From: Ww85 sp963745765 | Lineage (GTDB): Bacteria > Desulfobacterota > Desulfobulbia > Desulfobulbales > Desulfocapsaceae | Direction of reading: 5' to 3' | DNA length: 64,000 bases | NCBI GenBank assembly: GCA_963745765.1 | Contig: CAVUYQ010000031.1 | Coordinates: forward strand, 62,001-126,000 | Shown: positions 1 to 8,959 of the stretch, in pieces | How positions within the stretch are numbered: the first letter of the stretch is position 1 | Layout: every line of letters begins with the position of its first letter | The notes under the pieces: generated by a model | Databases searched by the model: none | Seen by the model: the letters and a program-made list of their open reading frames with translations, nothing else | Told to the model about the DNA's origin: nothing | Program-made: the position numbers and the translations under genes

Positions 1-1068
1 AAAGATATTTTCGCAAACATCGCCATCTTCCAGCCCAGGGTAACAGGAAAGGATGTCGTTGTCTTCACACGCCAGCTCGCCACGATGATCGACGCCGGTC
101 TTCCCCTTGTTCAATGTCTTGAAATTCTCAGCAAGCAGCAGGAAAACCCCACCTTTAAGCGGGCGCTCATGGCAATTCAGCAGGACGTGGAGGCAGGAAC
201 AACCTTTGCCGACTCAATGCGTAAACATCCAAAGATTTTTGATAATCTCTACAGCAACATGATTGAAGCCGGCGAAACGGGAGGTATTCTCGATACCATC
301 CTCGGGCGATTGGCCAATTTTATGGAAAAGGCCATGGCGTTAAAAAAGAAGGTCAAGGGTGCCATGACTTATCCGACCATCTGCCTGGCGATTTCGATTC
401 TCATCCTGGTTGTCATACTGGTCTTCGTTATACCTGTTTTTGAAGAAATGTTTGCCTCGATGGATTCAGCGCTTCCTCTGCCTACCCAGATGGTGGTCTT
501 TGCCAGCAACATGTTCAAGGAAAATCTGATCTGGATCATTCTGCCGGTGGTAGCACTTATCTGGCTTTATAAAAAAATATACAATACGGAAAAAGGCCGG
601 CTGAAAATGGACCAGATCTTTCTGCAGCTGCCGATTATCGGTGTGCTGATCAGGAAAGTCGCCGTAGCCAAATTTACCCGGACACTGAGTACCATGCTGC
701 AGAGCGGGGTTCCGATCCTTGAGGCTCTCACTGTCGTAGCAAAAACGGCCGGCAACAAGGTCATAGAGCGCGCGGTATTCAGGGTATCAGACTCAATTGC
801 CGAAGGTCGCCCCATTGCCGAACCTCTAGAGGAAAGCGGCGTTTTCCCGAACATGGTTGTGCAGATGATTAACGTCGGAGAAACGGTCGGTGCCCTGGAT
901 ACGATGCTGGAAAAAGTTGCAGATTTTTACGATGATGAGGTTGACCAGGCCGTTTCCAACCTGACCTCGATGATTGAACCGTTTATGATGGTCTTTCTCG
1001 GCGGCATGATCGGTATGCTCGTCGTATCAATGTATCTGCCCATTTTCCAGATGGCCGGAAATGTTTAG
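1..1068 (+). CDS. pilC: Type IV pilus inner-membrane platform protein PilC (5' truncated)
   Basis: PilC/GspF-family polytopic inner-membrane protein, which anchors the pilus assembly motor. The reading frame is open from the first base of the window, and the residues before the first internal ATG at 85 (ending VVVFTRQLATMIDAG) match the family, so the gene begins upstream. Two T2SSF domains are visible, roughly in-window residues 18-140 and 220-342, each followed by membrane segments (near 122-146, 176-190 and 330-350). The phrase AGETGGILDTIL and its counterpart VGETVGALDTML mark the duplicated domain. It could be a GspF of type II secretion, since a gspD lies at the other end of the window, but the sequence reads most like PilC. 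Confidence 0.9.
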   Translation, partial: KDIFANIAIFQPRVTGKDVVVFTRQLATMIDAGLPLVQCLEILSKQQENPTFKRALMAIQQDVEAGTTFADSMRKHPKIFDNLYSNMIEAGETGGILDTILGRLANFMEKAMALKKKVKGAMTYPTICLAISILILVVILVFVIPVFEEMFASMDSALPLPTQMVVFASNMFKENLIWIILPVVALIWLYKKIYNTEKGRLKMDQIFLQLPIIGVLIRKVAVAKFTRTLSTMLQSGVPILEALTVVAKTAGNKVIERAVFRVSDSIAEGRPIAEPLEESGVFPNMVVQMINVGETVGALDTMLEKVADFYDDEVDQAVSNLTSMIEPFMMVFLGGMIGMLVVSMYLPIFQMAGNV

Positions 1069-1084
1069 ACAGTAAACCTGTCTA
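1066..1084 (+). terminator. Possible weak hairpin after pilC
   Basis: A perfect 7-bp inverted repeat (TAGACAG, 5-base loop, CTGTCTA) starts on the pilC stop codon. No T-run follows, so it is at best a weak or factor-assisted terminator, or an mRNA 3'-end hairpin. Confidence 0.3.
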
Positions 1085-1118
1085 TTCCGTCGGACAAAAA
1101 AATAATATCTTGATACTA

Positions 1119-1146
1119 TTGACTTTATTTAGAAGAAGTATATCAT
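1119..1146 (+). promoter_or_regulatory. Candidate sigma-70 promoter for the IHF gene
   Basis: TTGACT at 1119-1124 and TATCAT at 1141-1146 are separated by 16 bases in the AT-rich gap upstream of the IHF gene, about 50 bases before its start. This is pattern matching only. Confidence 0.35.
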
Positions 1147-1194
1147 TAGGCGAAGGTGGGGTACAAAATGGAGTTTCTACTTCAGGAGGAGCAT

Positions 1195-1479
1195 ATGACA
1201 CTGACAAAAGCAGACCTTGTCCAGCAGGTATACAAAAATCACGAAGGATTGACCAAAGCCCAGGCTACCGCATCGGTAGAAGCGTTTCTTCGTCTATCAA
1301 AGGATTCACTCATAGACGGGGCGGACCTGCTCCTCAGCGGATTTGGAAAATTTAACGTCAAAGACAAAAATTCACGGCGCGGGCGCAACCCTCAAACAGG
1401 CCAGGAATTGACCCTTGATGCCCGTCGCGTGGTAACCTTCAAGCCTTCCGGCATTCTGAGAGAAAAAATCAACAAGTAG
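1195..1479 (+). CDS. ihfA: Integration host factor alpha-like DNA-bending protein (HU/IHF family)
   Basis: A 94-residue HU/IHF-family protein that binds and bends DNA as a dimer in nucleoid organisation and sigma-54 promoter architecture. The N-terminal dimerisation helices (LTKADLVQQVYKN) are followed by the FGKFNVKDKNSRRGRNPQTG segment, the family's DNA-contacting beta-arm, with the arm's Pro in NPQTG. The start at 1195 has a strong ribosome binding site (AGGAGG ending 4-5 bases upstream). An in-frame ATG at 1156 would add 13 residues unlike the family. A hairpin with a T-rich tail follows at 1533, so the gene is probably transcribed alone. Alpha rather than beta or HU is inferred from the RRGRNPQTGQEL wording. 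Confidence 0.85.
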   Translation: MTLTKADLVQQVYKNHEGLTKAQATASVEAFLRLSKDSLIDGADLLLSGFGKFNVKDKNSRRGRNPQTGQELTLDARRVVTFKPSGILREKINK

Positions 1480-1532
1480 TTCACGTTTCAATCAAAACAT
1501 AGACTCGAGCCGTTCTTCTCCTGTCAGAATAG

Positions 1533-1575
1533 AGCTGTCTTTTGCGCACCATGGCAAGAGGCAGCTTTGTTGTTT
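1533..1575 (+). terminator. Probable terminator of the IHF gene
   Basis: A 13-bp stem (AGCTGTCTTTTGC pairing with GCAAGAGGCAGCT, two G-U type pairs) closes an 8-base loop and is followed by TTGTTGTTT. It lies about 55 bases after the IHF stop codon. Confidence 0.6.
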
Positions 1576-1704
1576 AGCGCTATGTGGCACCTGCAATCAT
1601 CAAGCATCGGTCGAAATCAAGGCCGGCATAGAACTGGTTTGCCAAGGATACACTTTCGAACATAACGCAGATATCGGAAGAAAAGGCGATTATCCAGGGG
1701 TCCT

Positions 1705-2649
1705 ATGGACTATTTCAGAATAAAAAACATTCCGATAAAGACGATCAGTAATGAAAGCAGGTTGAGCCTGCACCAGGATCTGAACGGTGAACCCGAAGCG
1801 GATTTTATCGATTCTGTCAAACAATTCGGTATCCTCCGTCCGCCTCTCGTGCAACAGCGGATAGACGGCGGCTATGATGTAATCTGCGGCGCTAAGCGGC
1901 TGAGCGCTGCCAGAGATATTCTCGATCAGCCTGCTATCAACTGCCTGTTGCTCGGCACCGGGCTGGAAGTCACGGACCTGCTGCTCCTGATAATCGAAGA
2001 CCAGAAACTTTCCGGCCCGTTGTCACCGATTGAAAAAGCTCGATATTGCTTGCTCTGCAGGCAGATGCTGGACAAGCAGCAGCCTACATCGCCTCTTATC
2101 ATCGGCTCTGGGCAGCCAGGGCAGTATTGAGAGACTTGTGCCATTGCTCGGTCTTGAACAGCCAATCCGCAACGATATTCATAACGGTCTCATCTCCGTT
2201 CATACCGGTCGCCAGCTCTTGTCTCTCAAAGCTCCGGATCGCATGGCACTGCATCAGCTCTTCCGGAAATTATCACCGAATCATAACAAGCAGCGGCGGA
2301 TTATTGAAATGAGCCATATTGTCGCCTCCCAGCAGGAGTGCACCTTTGCCGAACTCTTTTCAACCTGTTACCCTGAATATATCGACAATACGCCCATCGC
2401 CAACCTCCCCAGATGATACACAATTTCCTGCAGGATCTTGGCAAACGCAGCGCACCAATGAGCACTGAAGCTGAAAAATTATTCAGTGAACAGATCGCCG
2501 GTCTGGACCTCCCCCCGAATTGCTCATTGGCCCACAGCAAAGCTTTTGAGCAGGATAGAGTAACCCTTAGTATCGATTTCAGAAATTTCGAGACGTTTAT
2601 GCTGAAGTGGAAGGAAATACAGATATATTTCAGTAGTGACAAGGCCTGA
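1705..2649 (+). pseudogene. ParB/Spo0J-like DNA-binding protein, interrupted by two frameshifts
   Basis: Three overlapping reading-frame segments (1705-2130, about 2030-2416, 2413-2649) together read as one ParB-like protein of about 314 residues. The first holds the ParB N-terminal domain (FGILRPPLVQ, then GAKRLSAARD). The second carries the middle HTH-like region (SIERLVPLLGLEQPIRNDI, then HTGRQLLSL). The third ends with a short beta-rich tail (DRVTLSIDFRNFETF). One surplus base lies near 2095-2110. The second break sits at CCCC (2407-2410), where one more C would restore ANLPQMIHNF. No ParA partner is adjacent, so it may act as an orphan regulator rather than in partitioning. It may be a true pseudogene or two sequencing errors; other genes here show the same kind of break. 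Confidence 0.55.
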
Positions 2650-2700
2650 GACTATCCCGATAAGCAGACTGTCTCAACTCGTCCGTCAATGGAGCAAGAG

Positions 2701-3810
2701 CTAGGGATACACCACATCACCGCTAATCAGCAGATCATCACCGCACTTTCTTATTTTTACACCTGCAAGCCGAACTGCCTGATTTCTGCCTCCTTCCGCC
2801 TGATACCCCTGGATGACAGGAAGACCTCCGTCGCCGGCGAAGATCGGCGCATAAAAAAGATGCGCCCGATCTACCAGCCGCGCGTTGAGAAAGGCACCAT
2901 GGATTGTCGCTCCACCCTCAACCAGCAGTGAAGTGATTTGATTGCGTCCAAGCACAGCAAGGACCTCGTGCAGATCCACCCGCCCATCTGCTCCGGTTTC
3001 AACGCTGTGTACGATAATACCCGATGATTTGAGTCGCGCCATTTTCCCGGCATCAGCCTTCTTGGAACAAAAAACCCAGGTAGGTGCCGCGGAATGCTGT
3101 GTGAATAGCTTCACATCCTCTCTGACCCGCAGCATCGTATCGAGAACAATCCGCACCGGATCCTGCCCCTTCTTCTTTACAAGACGGGTTGTCAGGGCAG
3201 GGTCATCAATTTCAACCGTTGAAGCACCGACCAGGATCCCATCCAATCTATCCCGCAAACGGTGCACCTCCCTCCCGGCTTCAGGGCCGGTAATCCCCCC
3301 GCCATACCCCTGCCGGTAGTTTATCCTGCCGTCAAGGCTAAGGCCCGCTTTCATTACAACCAGCGGCAGTGATGTTGTGATGAACTTAATGAATGCCCGG
3401 TTTAAATCCCGGCATTTCTGCTCGAGCAGACCGGAGACAATCTCGACCCCCCTGCCCCGCAGATAGTCGGCACCGCTGCCATCAACCAGCGGGTTAGGGT
3501 CAAGCATACCAATAACTACTTTTTTTATACCGCTTGCGGCGACGGCATGGCTGCAAGGTCCGGTACGACCGCTATGGTTGCATGGCTCCAGCGTCACATA
3601 CATAACACCGCCCCTGGCCCGGGATCCTGCCTGGTGCAAGGCGAGAACCTCAGCGTGCTCAGTTCCGGCCTTGCGGTGGTATCCGCTGCCAACAATAGTG
3701 CTGTCATTGACGATGACCGCGCCAACGCACGGATTAGGGGATGTACGGCCACGCCCTTTAGCTGCAAGACGCAGGGCCTCACGCATATAGTCAATATCAG
3801 TTTTGCTCAT
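2701..3810 (-). CDS. ribD: Bifunctional riboflavin biosynthesis deaminase/reductase RibD
   Basis: Catalyses the second and third steps of riboflavin synthesis: deamination of diaminohydroxyphosphoribosylaminopyrimidine, then NADPH-dependent reduction of the ribose. The N-terminal cytidine-deaminase-like domain (about residues 1-145) has the zinc site TEHAEVLAL and PCNHSGRTGPC. The C-terminal RibD reductase domain (about 150-365) includes MKAGLSLDGRI and LVEGGATIHGAFL. The 369-residue length is normal. I chose the ATG at 3810 (one codon after another ATG at 3813). An ATG at 3849 lacks a ribosome binding site and adds 13 non-family residues. It follows nrdR closely, and nrdR-ribD is a common pair. 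No other rib gene is in the window, though ribE/ribBA may lie elsewhere. Confidence 0.95.
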   Translation of the reverse strand: MSKTDIDYMREALRLAAKGRGRTSPNPCVGAVIVNDSTIVGSGYHRKAGTEHAEVLALHQAGSRARGGVMYVTLEPCNHSGRTGPCSHAVAASGIKKVVIGMLDPNPLVDGSGADYLRGRGVEIVSGLLEQKCRDLNRAFIKFITTSLPLVVMKAGLSLDGRINYRQGYGGGITGPEAGREVHRLRDRLDGILVGASTVEIDDPALTTRLVKKKGQDPVRIVLDTMLRVREDVKLFTQHSAAPTWVFCSKKADAGKMARLKSSGIIVHSVETGADGRVDLHEVLAVLGRNQITSLLVEGGATIHGAFLNARLVDRAHLFYAPIFAGDGGLPVIQGYQAEGGRNQAVRLAGVKIRKCGDDLLISGDVVYP

Positions 3811-3852
3811 CATTAGCGGCTCTCTGCCATAGCACCTTGGCCACCACATGTT

Positions 3853-4317
3853 TTATTCTTTCTCACGGGCTTCAAGCAGCATCTTTAATTCGTCCATGAA
3901 CTCGTTGACATCCTTGAACTGCCGATACACAGAAGCAAACCTGACATAGGCGACCTCATCGAGATCAGAGAGGTTTTCCATGACCCACTCCCCGATAACA
4001 GCAGATGGTACTTCCTTGGAACCGACATCCTGCAATTTGCGTTCGATCTCGTCCACAAACAGATCAATCGCATCACGGCTTATGGGCCTTTTTTCGCAGG
4101 CCTTCTCAAGACCGACAACGATCTTCTGCCTGTCCCAGGGCTCGCGCCTGCCGTCTTTTTTCACCAGCACCGGCATCATCACCTCCAGTCTTTCATAGGT
4201 AGTGAAGCGCTGGTCGCAGGCCAGGCAGGAACGTCTTCTTCTTGTGATCGTACAGTCCTTGTTCAAACGGGAATCAATTACCTTGTTATCCAGATGCTCA
4301 CAATATGGACATTTCAT
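3853..4317 (-). CDS. nrdR: Transcriptional repressor NrdR
   Basis: An ATP/dATP-sensing repressor of ribonucleotide reductase genes. The 154-residue protein has the N-terminal zinc ribbon (CPYC near residue 3, CLAC near 31) and an ATP-cone domain (about 46-136; VKKDGRREPWDRQKI). The ATG at 4317 has a GAGGAGAA ribosome binding site at good spacing; a GTG one codon earlier is less likely. A B12-dependent reductase gene (nrdJ) occurs at 58.3 kb and is a natural target. It reads into ribD about 40 bases downstream. Confidence 0.95.
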   Translation of the reverse strand: MKCPYCEHLDNKVIDSRLNKDCTITRRRRSCLACDQRFTTYERLEVMMPVLVKKDGRREPWDRQKIVVGLEKACEKRPISRDAIDLFVDEIERKLQDVGSKEVPSAVIGEWVMENLSDLDEVAYVRFASVYRQFKDVNEFMDELKMLLEAREKE

Positions 4318-4349
4318 CACTTTCTCCTCATCTGAATATTGAACTCATA

Positions 4350-4487
4350 GGGTACCTTGAATAATTAGAGTATTTGTCCGAGATCAAGGCATGCGAGAAT
4401 TTTTACCGCAGGTATATAAATGATATTCCATGGATAAAATTTCGAGCATAACGAAGAGATCCGGCAAAAAGGCAATTATTCAAGGTG
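4350..4487 (+). repeat. Long imperfect palindrome, copy A
   Basis: One of five full copies of a roughly 140-bp hairpin-forming element. The outer arms are GGTACCTTGAATAATT at 4351 and its near-complement AATTATTCAAGG. An inner arm pair surrounds a core containing ATCAAGGC, TTACCGCAGG and GATATTCC. It lies between the nrdR 5' end and rpiB. Plus strand is given as the orientation that reads ATCAAGGC...CCGCAGG...GATATTCC. Confidence 0.75.
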
Positions 4488-4755
4488 GCCCATTTTTTAC
4501 AACCCTGCACAGCATAGCATATTTAATTGAACTTATCAGTCAGTTACCACTGCCGTCTCTGTGGTTTCCGCGAAAATACCAGTGCGTCATCCACTGTTTG
4601 CCTGTTTGGCAGGCTCTCCTGCCGCCCGGGCTTGGAAAGCCCCATTAATTATGATCAGTTCTTTCGCTTCAGCTGTCCGGAATCATTTTAAAAAACGAGA
4701 AAGGCAGTCTGTAATTATTTTCCTGCCGGCCTGCCGGAGCAGGTGCATTCATCCT

Positions 4756-4781
4756 AATTAAGTATACTGTCACCGTAATTC
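4756..4781. repeat. Solitary REP unit
   Basis: A single copy of the short REP-like sequence (AATTAAGTATACTGTCACCG then TAATTC), with one base different from the common GTCCCC form. I found no inverted partner within about 150 bases, unlike the six paired loci. It sits just beyond the terminator that ends the fab/rpiB transcript. Confidence 0.8.
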
Positions 4782-4790
4782 ACGGTATTT

Positions 4791-4832
4791 AAAAAAAAAA
4801 AAGCCGGGGATACCTGAACGTATCATCGGCTT
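4791..4832 (-). terminator. Rho-independent terminator of the fab-rpiB transcript
   Basis: On the minus strand a stem AAGCCG..GATAC / GTATC...CGGCTT with a small internal bulge is followed directly by a run of about 12 T. It lies 25-70 bases past the rpiB stop. This is the clearest intrinsic terminator in the window. Confidence 0.85.
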
Positions 4833-4858
4833 GTATTGACAAGAGGAAAATAAATCTT

Positions 4859-5287
4859 TTAATCGCTGAATTTTCCAATACGATTCTGGTGCCTGCCTCC
4901 GCTGAACGGCGTGTTCAGCCAGACGCGAACGATATCTTCGGCCACAGCGACACCGATAACCCGACCGCCAAGACAGAGAATATTGGCATTATTGTGCTCA
5001 CGGCTCATGCGCGCGGTAAAATGATCATGGCAGAGTGCAGCCCGTATTCTTCTGTAACGGTTTGCCGCCATCGACATGCCGATGCCTGTGCCACAGATGA
5101 GAATGCCGCAATCCGTCTTGCCCTCGATTACCGAATCACAAACATTTTCAGCGAAATCAGGATAATCAACGGAGGCAGTGGAATAACAGCCAAGGTCTGT
5201 AAAAACATGCCCCTCGGCCTGAAATTTTTCTATGATACGCTGTTTAAGCTCGAAGCCGCCATGGTCTGAACCGATTGCCACAATCAT
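4859..5287 (-). CDS. rpiB: Ribose-5-phosphate isomerase B
   Basis: Interconverts ribose 5-phosphate and ribulose 5-phosphate in the pentose phosphate pathway. The 142-residue RpiB/LacAB-family protein shows GSDHGGFELK at the N-terminus, the catalytic-cysteine region DCGILICGTGIGMSMAAN (Cys near residue 65), and the typical ARMSREHNNANILCLGGRV stretch. The ATG at 5287 gives the usual family N-terminus (MIVAIGSDHG) and has a GGGAG site upstream. A start at 5311 would overlap fabF and add eight residues. It is the last gene before a strong terminator, so it is probably co-transcribed with fabF. Confidence 0.95.
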   Translation of the reverse strand: MIVAIGSDHGGFELKQRIIEKFQAEGHVFTDLGCYSTASVDYPDFAENVCDSVIEGKTDCGILICGTGIGMSMAANRYRRIRAALCHDHFTARMSREHNNANILCLGGRVIGVAVAEDIVRVWLNTPFSGGRHQNRIGKFSD

Positions 5288-5307
5288 CTCAGTCTCCCGG
5301 CTGCGAC

Positions 5308-6552
5308 TCAACCGTCAAATCGCTTCATCGCCACGACACCGTTCGTTCCGCCAAAACCAAAAGAATTTGATAACGCTATTTTGATTTTCATTTCGCGCGC
5401 CGTATTTGGAACATAATCAAGATCACACTCAGGGCTGGGTGTATGATGGTTTATTGTCGGCGGAGCAATCTGGTCCCTGAGGCTCAGGGCAAGAAATACC
5501 GCCTCAATGCCGCCGGCAGCACCAAGCGCATGGCCGGTCATCGATTTTGTCGAACTGACTGCCAGACGATATGCATCATCACCAAAAACCGTTTTTATGG
5601 CCACCGTCTCACAACGGTCGTTCAGCGGGGTTGAGGTGCCATGCGCATTGATATAATCGACATCTCCGGGCAGAATACCACTATCTTCCAAGGCTAAGCG
5701 CATACAGCGCACGGCCCCTTCACCATCCTCAGGAGGTGCGGCGATATGGTAGGCATCACTGCTCGCACCATAGCCGATAATTTCGGCTATGATCTCTGCT
5801 CCGCGGGCCCGGGCATGTTCGTATTCCTCAAGAATGAGGATACCGGAACCTTCGGACATCACGAATCCATCTCGATCCTGATCAAAGGGACGTGAGGCTT
5901 CCGCCGGGCTGTCGTTTCTTTTGGAAAGAGCCTTCATGGCCGCAAAACCGTTGAGTCCAAGCGGACAGATAACCGCCTCAGTCCCTCCGGCAATCATCAC
6001 ATCGCTCAGGTCATGCTTGATATATCGATACGCCTCACCGACCGCATGCGTTCCGGCGGCACAAGCCGTGGTCAGGGTAAGGTTAGGCCCCTTGGAACCA
6101 ACATCCATGGAAATATGTCCGGACGGCATATTCGGAATAGCCGTAGGAATAAAAAAAGGTGAGATCCGGCCGAACCCTTTTTCCAAAGCTATTTCATGCT
6201 GTTTGGTAATCGTCGGCAGGCCGCCCATGCCACAGCCGGTAATCACGCCAACCCTGCCGCAGTTCTCCTCGGAAATCGTAAAACCGCTTTCCTGCAGTGC
6301 CATCCTGCTCGCAACAACCGCAAACTGGACAAACCGTTTCAGAAGTTTTTCCGCCTTCTTCTCGAAATGATCTTCAGTCGCGAAATCCTTGACCTCGGCG
6401 GCGATCTGCACCGTATAATCGGAGGCGTCAAAAAGGGTTATACGATCGACCCCGCCGACACCATTGCAGATATTTTCCCAGGCCTTTGCGACGCCGGTTC
6501 CTACAGGGGTTACCAGACCCGTGCCTGTTACCACCACTCTGCGGTTTCCCAT
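5308..6552 (-). CDS. fabF: 3-oxoacyl-[acyl-carrier-protein] synthase II (KAS II)
   Basis: Condenses malonyl-ACP with a growing acyl-ACP in cytosolic type II fatty acid synthesis. Thiolase-fold KAS II of 414 residues: catalytic Cys in TTACAAGTHAVGEA (about residue 165), active-site histidines in NAHGTSTPLND and SMTGHALGAAGG, and the terminal NSFGFGGTNG motif. It lies 65 bases after acpP in the same direction, the order usual in proteobacteria (fabG-acpP-fabF). Confidence 0.97.
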   Translation of the reverse strand: MGNRRVVVTGTGLVTPVGTGVAKAWENICNGVGGVDRITLFDASDYTVQIAAEVKDFATEDHFEKKAEKLLKRFVQFAVVASRMALQESGFTISEENCGRVGVITGCGMGGLPTITKQHEIALEKGFGRISPFFIPTAIPNMPSGHISMDVGSKGPNLTLTTACAAGTHAVGEAYRYIKHDLSDVMIAGGTEAVICPLGLNGFAAMKALSKRNDSPAEASRPFDQDRDGFVMSEGSGILILEEYEHARARGAEIIAEIIGYGASSDAYHIAAPPEDGEGAVRCMRLALEDSGILPGDVDYINAHGTSTPLNDRCETVAIKTVFGDDAYRLAVSSTKSMTGHALGAAGGIEAVFLALSLRDQIAPPTINHHTPSPECDLDYVPNTAREMKIKIALSNSFGFGGTNGVVAMKRFDG

Positions 6553-6617
6553 TCAATCACCTTCCGTACATATTAAAACAAAAAGCATAAGGCCAGGCTG
6601 TCCCAGTAACACAGCCC

Positions 6618-6848
6618 TTACTGGAGATTGTTCACGTAATCGATGGCATCCTTGACGGTGGTGATTTTCTCAGCATCCTCGTCCGGAATCTCAATATCAA
6701 ACTTTTCTTCCATCGCCATGATCAATTCCACCAGATCAAGAGAGTCAGCACCTAGATCATCAACAAAGGATGCTCCCGGAACAACCTTGTCTTTTTCAAC
6801 ACTCAACTGCTCGACGATGATGTCAATCATTTCCTGATCTATAGCCAT
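6618..6848 (-). CDS. acpP: Acyl carrier protein
   Basis: A 76-residue acidic carrier protein. The phosphopantetheine attachment serine is Ser36 in LGADSLDLVELIM. A good AAGGAG ribosome binding site precedes the start. It carries acyl chains between the Fab enzymes encoded around it. The 163-base gap to fabG is large for this operon and could house a separate acpP promoter, as this protein is usually made in excess. Confidence 0.97.
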   Translation of the reverse strand: MAIDQEMIDIIVEQLSVEKDKVVPGASFVDDLGADSLDLVELIMAMEEKFDIEIPDEDAEKITTVKDAIDYVNNLQ

Positions 6849-7011
6849 TGTATTTTCTCCTTAAATTTCGCTCATAAAGCTTTTCTCATGAAGGTTCCCT
6901 CCGTCTGCCGCAAAACCGGCATATTACAGAGTAATACCGAGTGAACCATTTGTTAACATATCCTGATCATTTGCAACCTTTAATTTTGTCTATTCTTAAA
7001 AACAATCTTTA

Positions 7012-7756
7012 CTACATATACATCCCACCATTAACATGAATAGTCTGTCCCGTCACATAACCGGCAGCATCACTGGCAAGGTAGGCGACCGCACCGGCCA
7101 CATCCTCAGCAGAACCCAAGATACCGGCAGGGATCTCACTGAGCATTTTCTCCTTCACCTTCTCCAGGCAGCTGCTCTGTCATCTCGGTGATAATATAGC
7201 CCGGGGCAACACAATTCACCGTAATTTTCCTTGAGGCAAATTCACGCGCCAGAGATTTGGTCAGGCCGATCATGCCGGCTTTTGCAGCGCTATAGTTAGC
7301 CTGGCCACTGTTTCCACAAAAACCGACAACTGAGCTGATATTTATGATTCGCCCCCAGCGATTCTTCATCATCGGCTTCACGGCAGCTTTGGCACAACTG
7401 AAGGCACCCTTGAGATTGGTATCGAGAACCTCATCCCATTCACTTTCTTTCATGCGCGCAACCAGTTGGTCCCTGGTGATGCCGGCATTATTCACCAGAA
7501 TGTCCAGCGAACCGGCTTCGCCGATCATCTGCTTAAAAGCATCCTGGGTTGCCGAAAAATCAGACACATCAAACTGGATCACCGCGCCGTTTCCGCCGGC
7601 CTTCTTTATCCGGGCGACGGTTTCTTCTGCAGCATCAGGTCGCGAGACATAATTGATATAGACGAAAGCCCCCTGCTCTGCCAGCTTGAGGCTGATAGTT
7701 CTGCCAATCCCCCTGCTGCCGCCGGTTACAACTGCCGTTTTTCCGTGCAATGTCAT
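7012..7756 (-). CDS. fabG: 3-oxoacyl-[acyl-carrier-protein] reductase FabG (one frameshift)
   Basis: NADPH-dependent reduction of 3-oxoacyl-ACP. The SDR protein has TGGSRGIGR near residue 12, NNAGITRDQL, the catalytic Ser and the YSAAK pair (Tyr and Lys), and APGYIITEMT. The first frame stops at 7136 after QLPGEGEGENAQ, short of the C-terminus. In the neighbouring frame the expected end continues (EKMLSEIPAGILG to HVNGGMYM) and stops at 7012. One surplus G near 7165 explains the break, and removing it gives a normal 247-residue enzyme aligned in length to E. coli FabG. As fabG is usually essential, a sequencing error is the simplest reading. The start overlaps the etfA stop by 4 bases. Confidence 0.85.
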
Positions 7757-8946
7757 GATCCCCGTTTCTCCTCTATGGTGGCAATCAGTCTTGGTATTAC
7801 CTCATACAGGTCTCCAACAATACCGAAATCCGCAACCCTGAAAATAGGGGCGTCAGGATCCCGGTTAATCGCGACAATAACTTCCGAAGACTGCATACCG
7901 GCGACATGCTGAATCGCGCCGGAAATACCGCAGGCAATATAGAGCTTCGGTGCAACCGTCTTTCCGGTCTGGCCAACCTGGTGCGGATAGGGAATCCAAC
8001 CGGCATCGACAACAGCCCGTGAAGCAGACACATGTGCCCCGAGCGCCTTGGCAAGCTTGGCGATCAATTCAAAACCTTTCTCGTTTTCCAGTCCGCGCCC
8101 GCCGGAAACAAGTATATCCGATTCCTGGATATTAACATGGCTCGGTCCGCCGGATACCGATTCCAGTACCTTGATTCTGCTGGTTAACTGGCGAGCACTC
8201 GGCGTGACGTCGATAATCTCTCCGCTGCGTGCTGCATCAAAAGGGAATTCCTTCATCACTTTCGGTCGAACCGTGGCCATCTGCGGTCTGGTATGGGGAC
8301 AGACAATGGTCGCCATGATGTTGCCGCCGAATGCCGGTCTTGTCTGCAGGAGCATACCGTCCTCCTCCCTGATCTCAAGCCCGGTGCAGTCTGCTGTCAG
8401 TCCGGCATTAATCGTCGTTGCAACTCCCGGAATAAACGACCGCCCTACGGCTGTCGCTCCAGCCAGGACAACCTCCGGTTTATACTTTCTTATCAGGTCG
8501 GAGAGAATCTTCTCATAACGGTCATCGGTGAACATCTCAAGTGCCGGATTATCGACCTTGTAGACGATATCCGCACCATGACCGATCAGTTTCTCACCAC
8601 TATCCCCGGTCATGTGGCCGAGCAACACCGCAGAGAGCTTCACTCCCCTGCAGTCGGCAAGAGTGCGCCCGATTCCGAGCAATTCCGTGGCAACCGGAGC
8701 AAGCGTCCCGTTAGTGAATTCACAGAATACCCAGATGCCCTTCCAGCTGTCCAGATCGTCTTGAACCTTGCGGCCACTGTCCTCGATGGCCAGTGCTCCC
8801 ACCTCGCATTCTTCGACACAGGCGCCACACAGCGTACAGGTTTCTCCGACAACCGCTATTCCGTCAACCACCTCAATGGCAGCAAAGGGGCACTGGTTTT
8901 CACAGATACCGCAGCCGATACACAATTTTTCATCTATCAATAACAT
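7753..8946 (-). CDS. etfA: Electron transfer flavoprotein alpha subunit with N-terminal 2x[4Fe-4S] ferredoxin domain
   Basis: Residues 1-60 carry two ferredoxin-type cluster motifs (CIGCGICENQCP and CTLCGACVEECEVG). They are followed by a standard EtfA (about residues 70-397) with the C-terminal FAD-binding stretch VGQTGKTVAPKLYIACGISG and NRDPDAPIFRVADFG. Fusions of this type occur in anaerobes and link the flavoprotein to iron-sulfur electron carriers. The ATG at 8946, 13 bases after the etfB stop, yields the expected MLLIDEKLCIGCG start; upstream extensions would run into etfB. It is placed between etfB and fabG, so it is apparently part of the fatty-acid operon. Confidence 0.93.
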   Translation of the reverse strand: MLLIDEKLCIGCGICENQCPFAAIEVVDGIAVVGETCTLCGACVEECEVGALAIEDSGRKVQDDLDSWKGIWVFCEFTNGTLAPVATELLGIGRTLADCRGVKLSAVLLGHMTGDSGEKLIGHGADIVYKVDNPALEMFTDDRYEKILSDLIRKYKPEVVLAGATAVGRSFIPGVATTINAGLTADCTGLEIREEDGMLLQTRPAFGGNIMATIVCPHTRPQMATVRPKVMKEFPFDAARSGEIIDVTPSARQLTSRIKVLESVSGGPSHVNIQESDILVSGGRGLENEKGFELIAKLAKALGAHVSASRAVVDAGWIPYPHQVGQTGKTVAPKLYIACGISGAIQHVAGMQSSEVIVAINRDPDAPIFRVADFGIVGDLYEVIPRLIATIEEKRGS

Positions 8947-8959
8947 ATGCGTCCCCGGT

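Noticed and set aside
1705..2649. Plasmid partition system (parAB)
   Set aside because: Only a ParB-like gene, broken, with no parA or parS seen.
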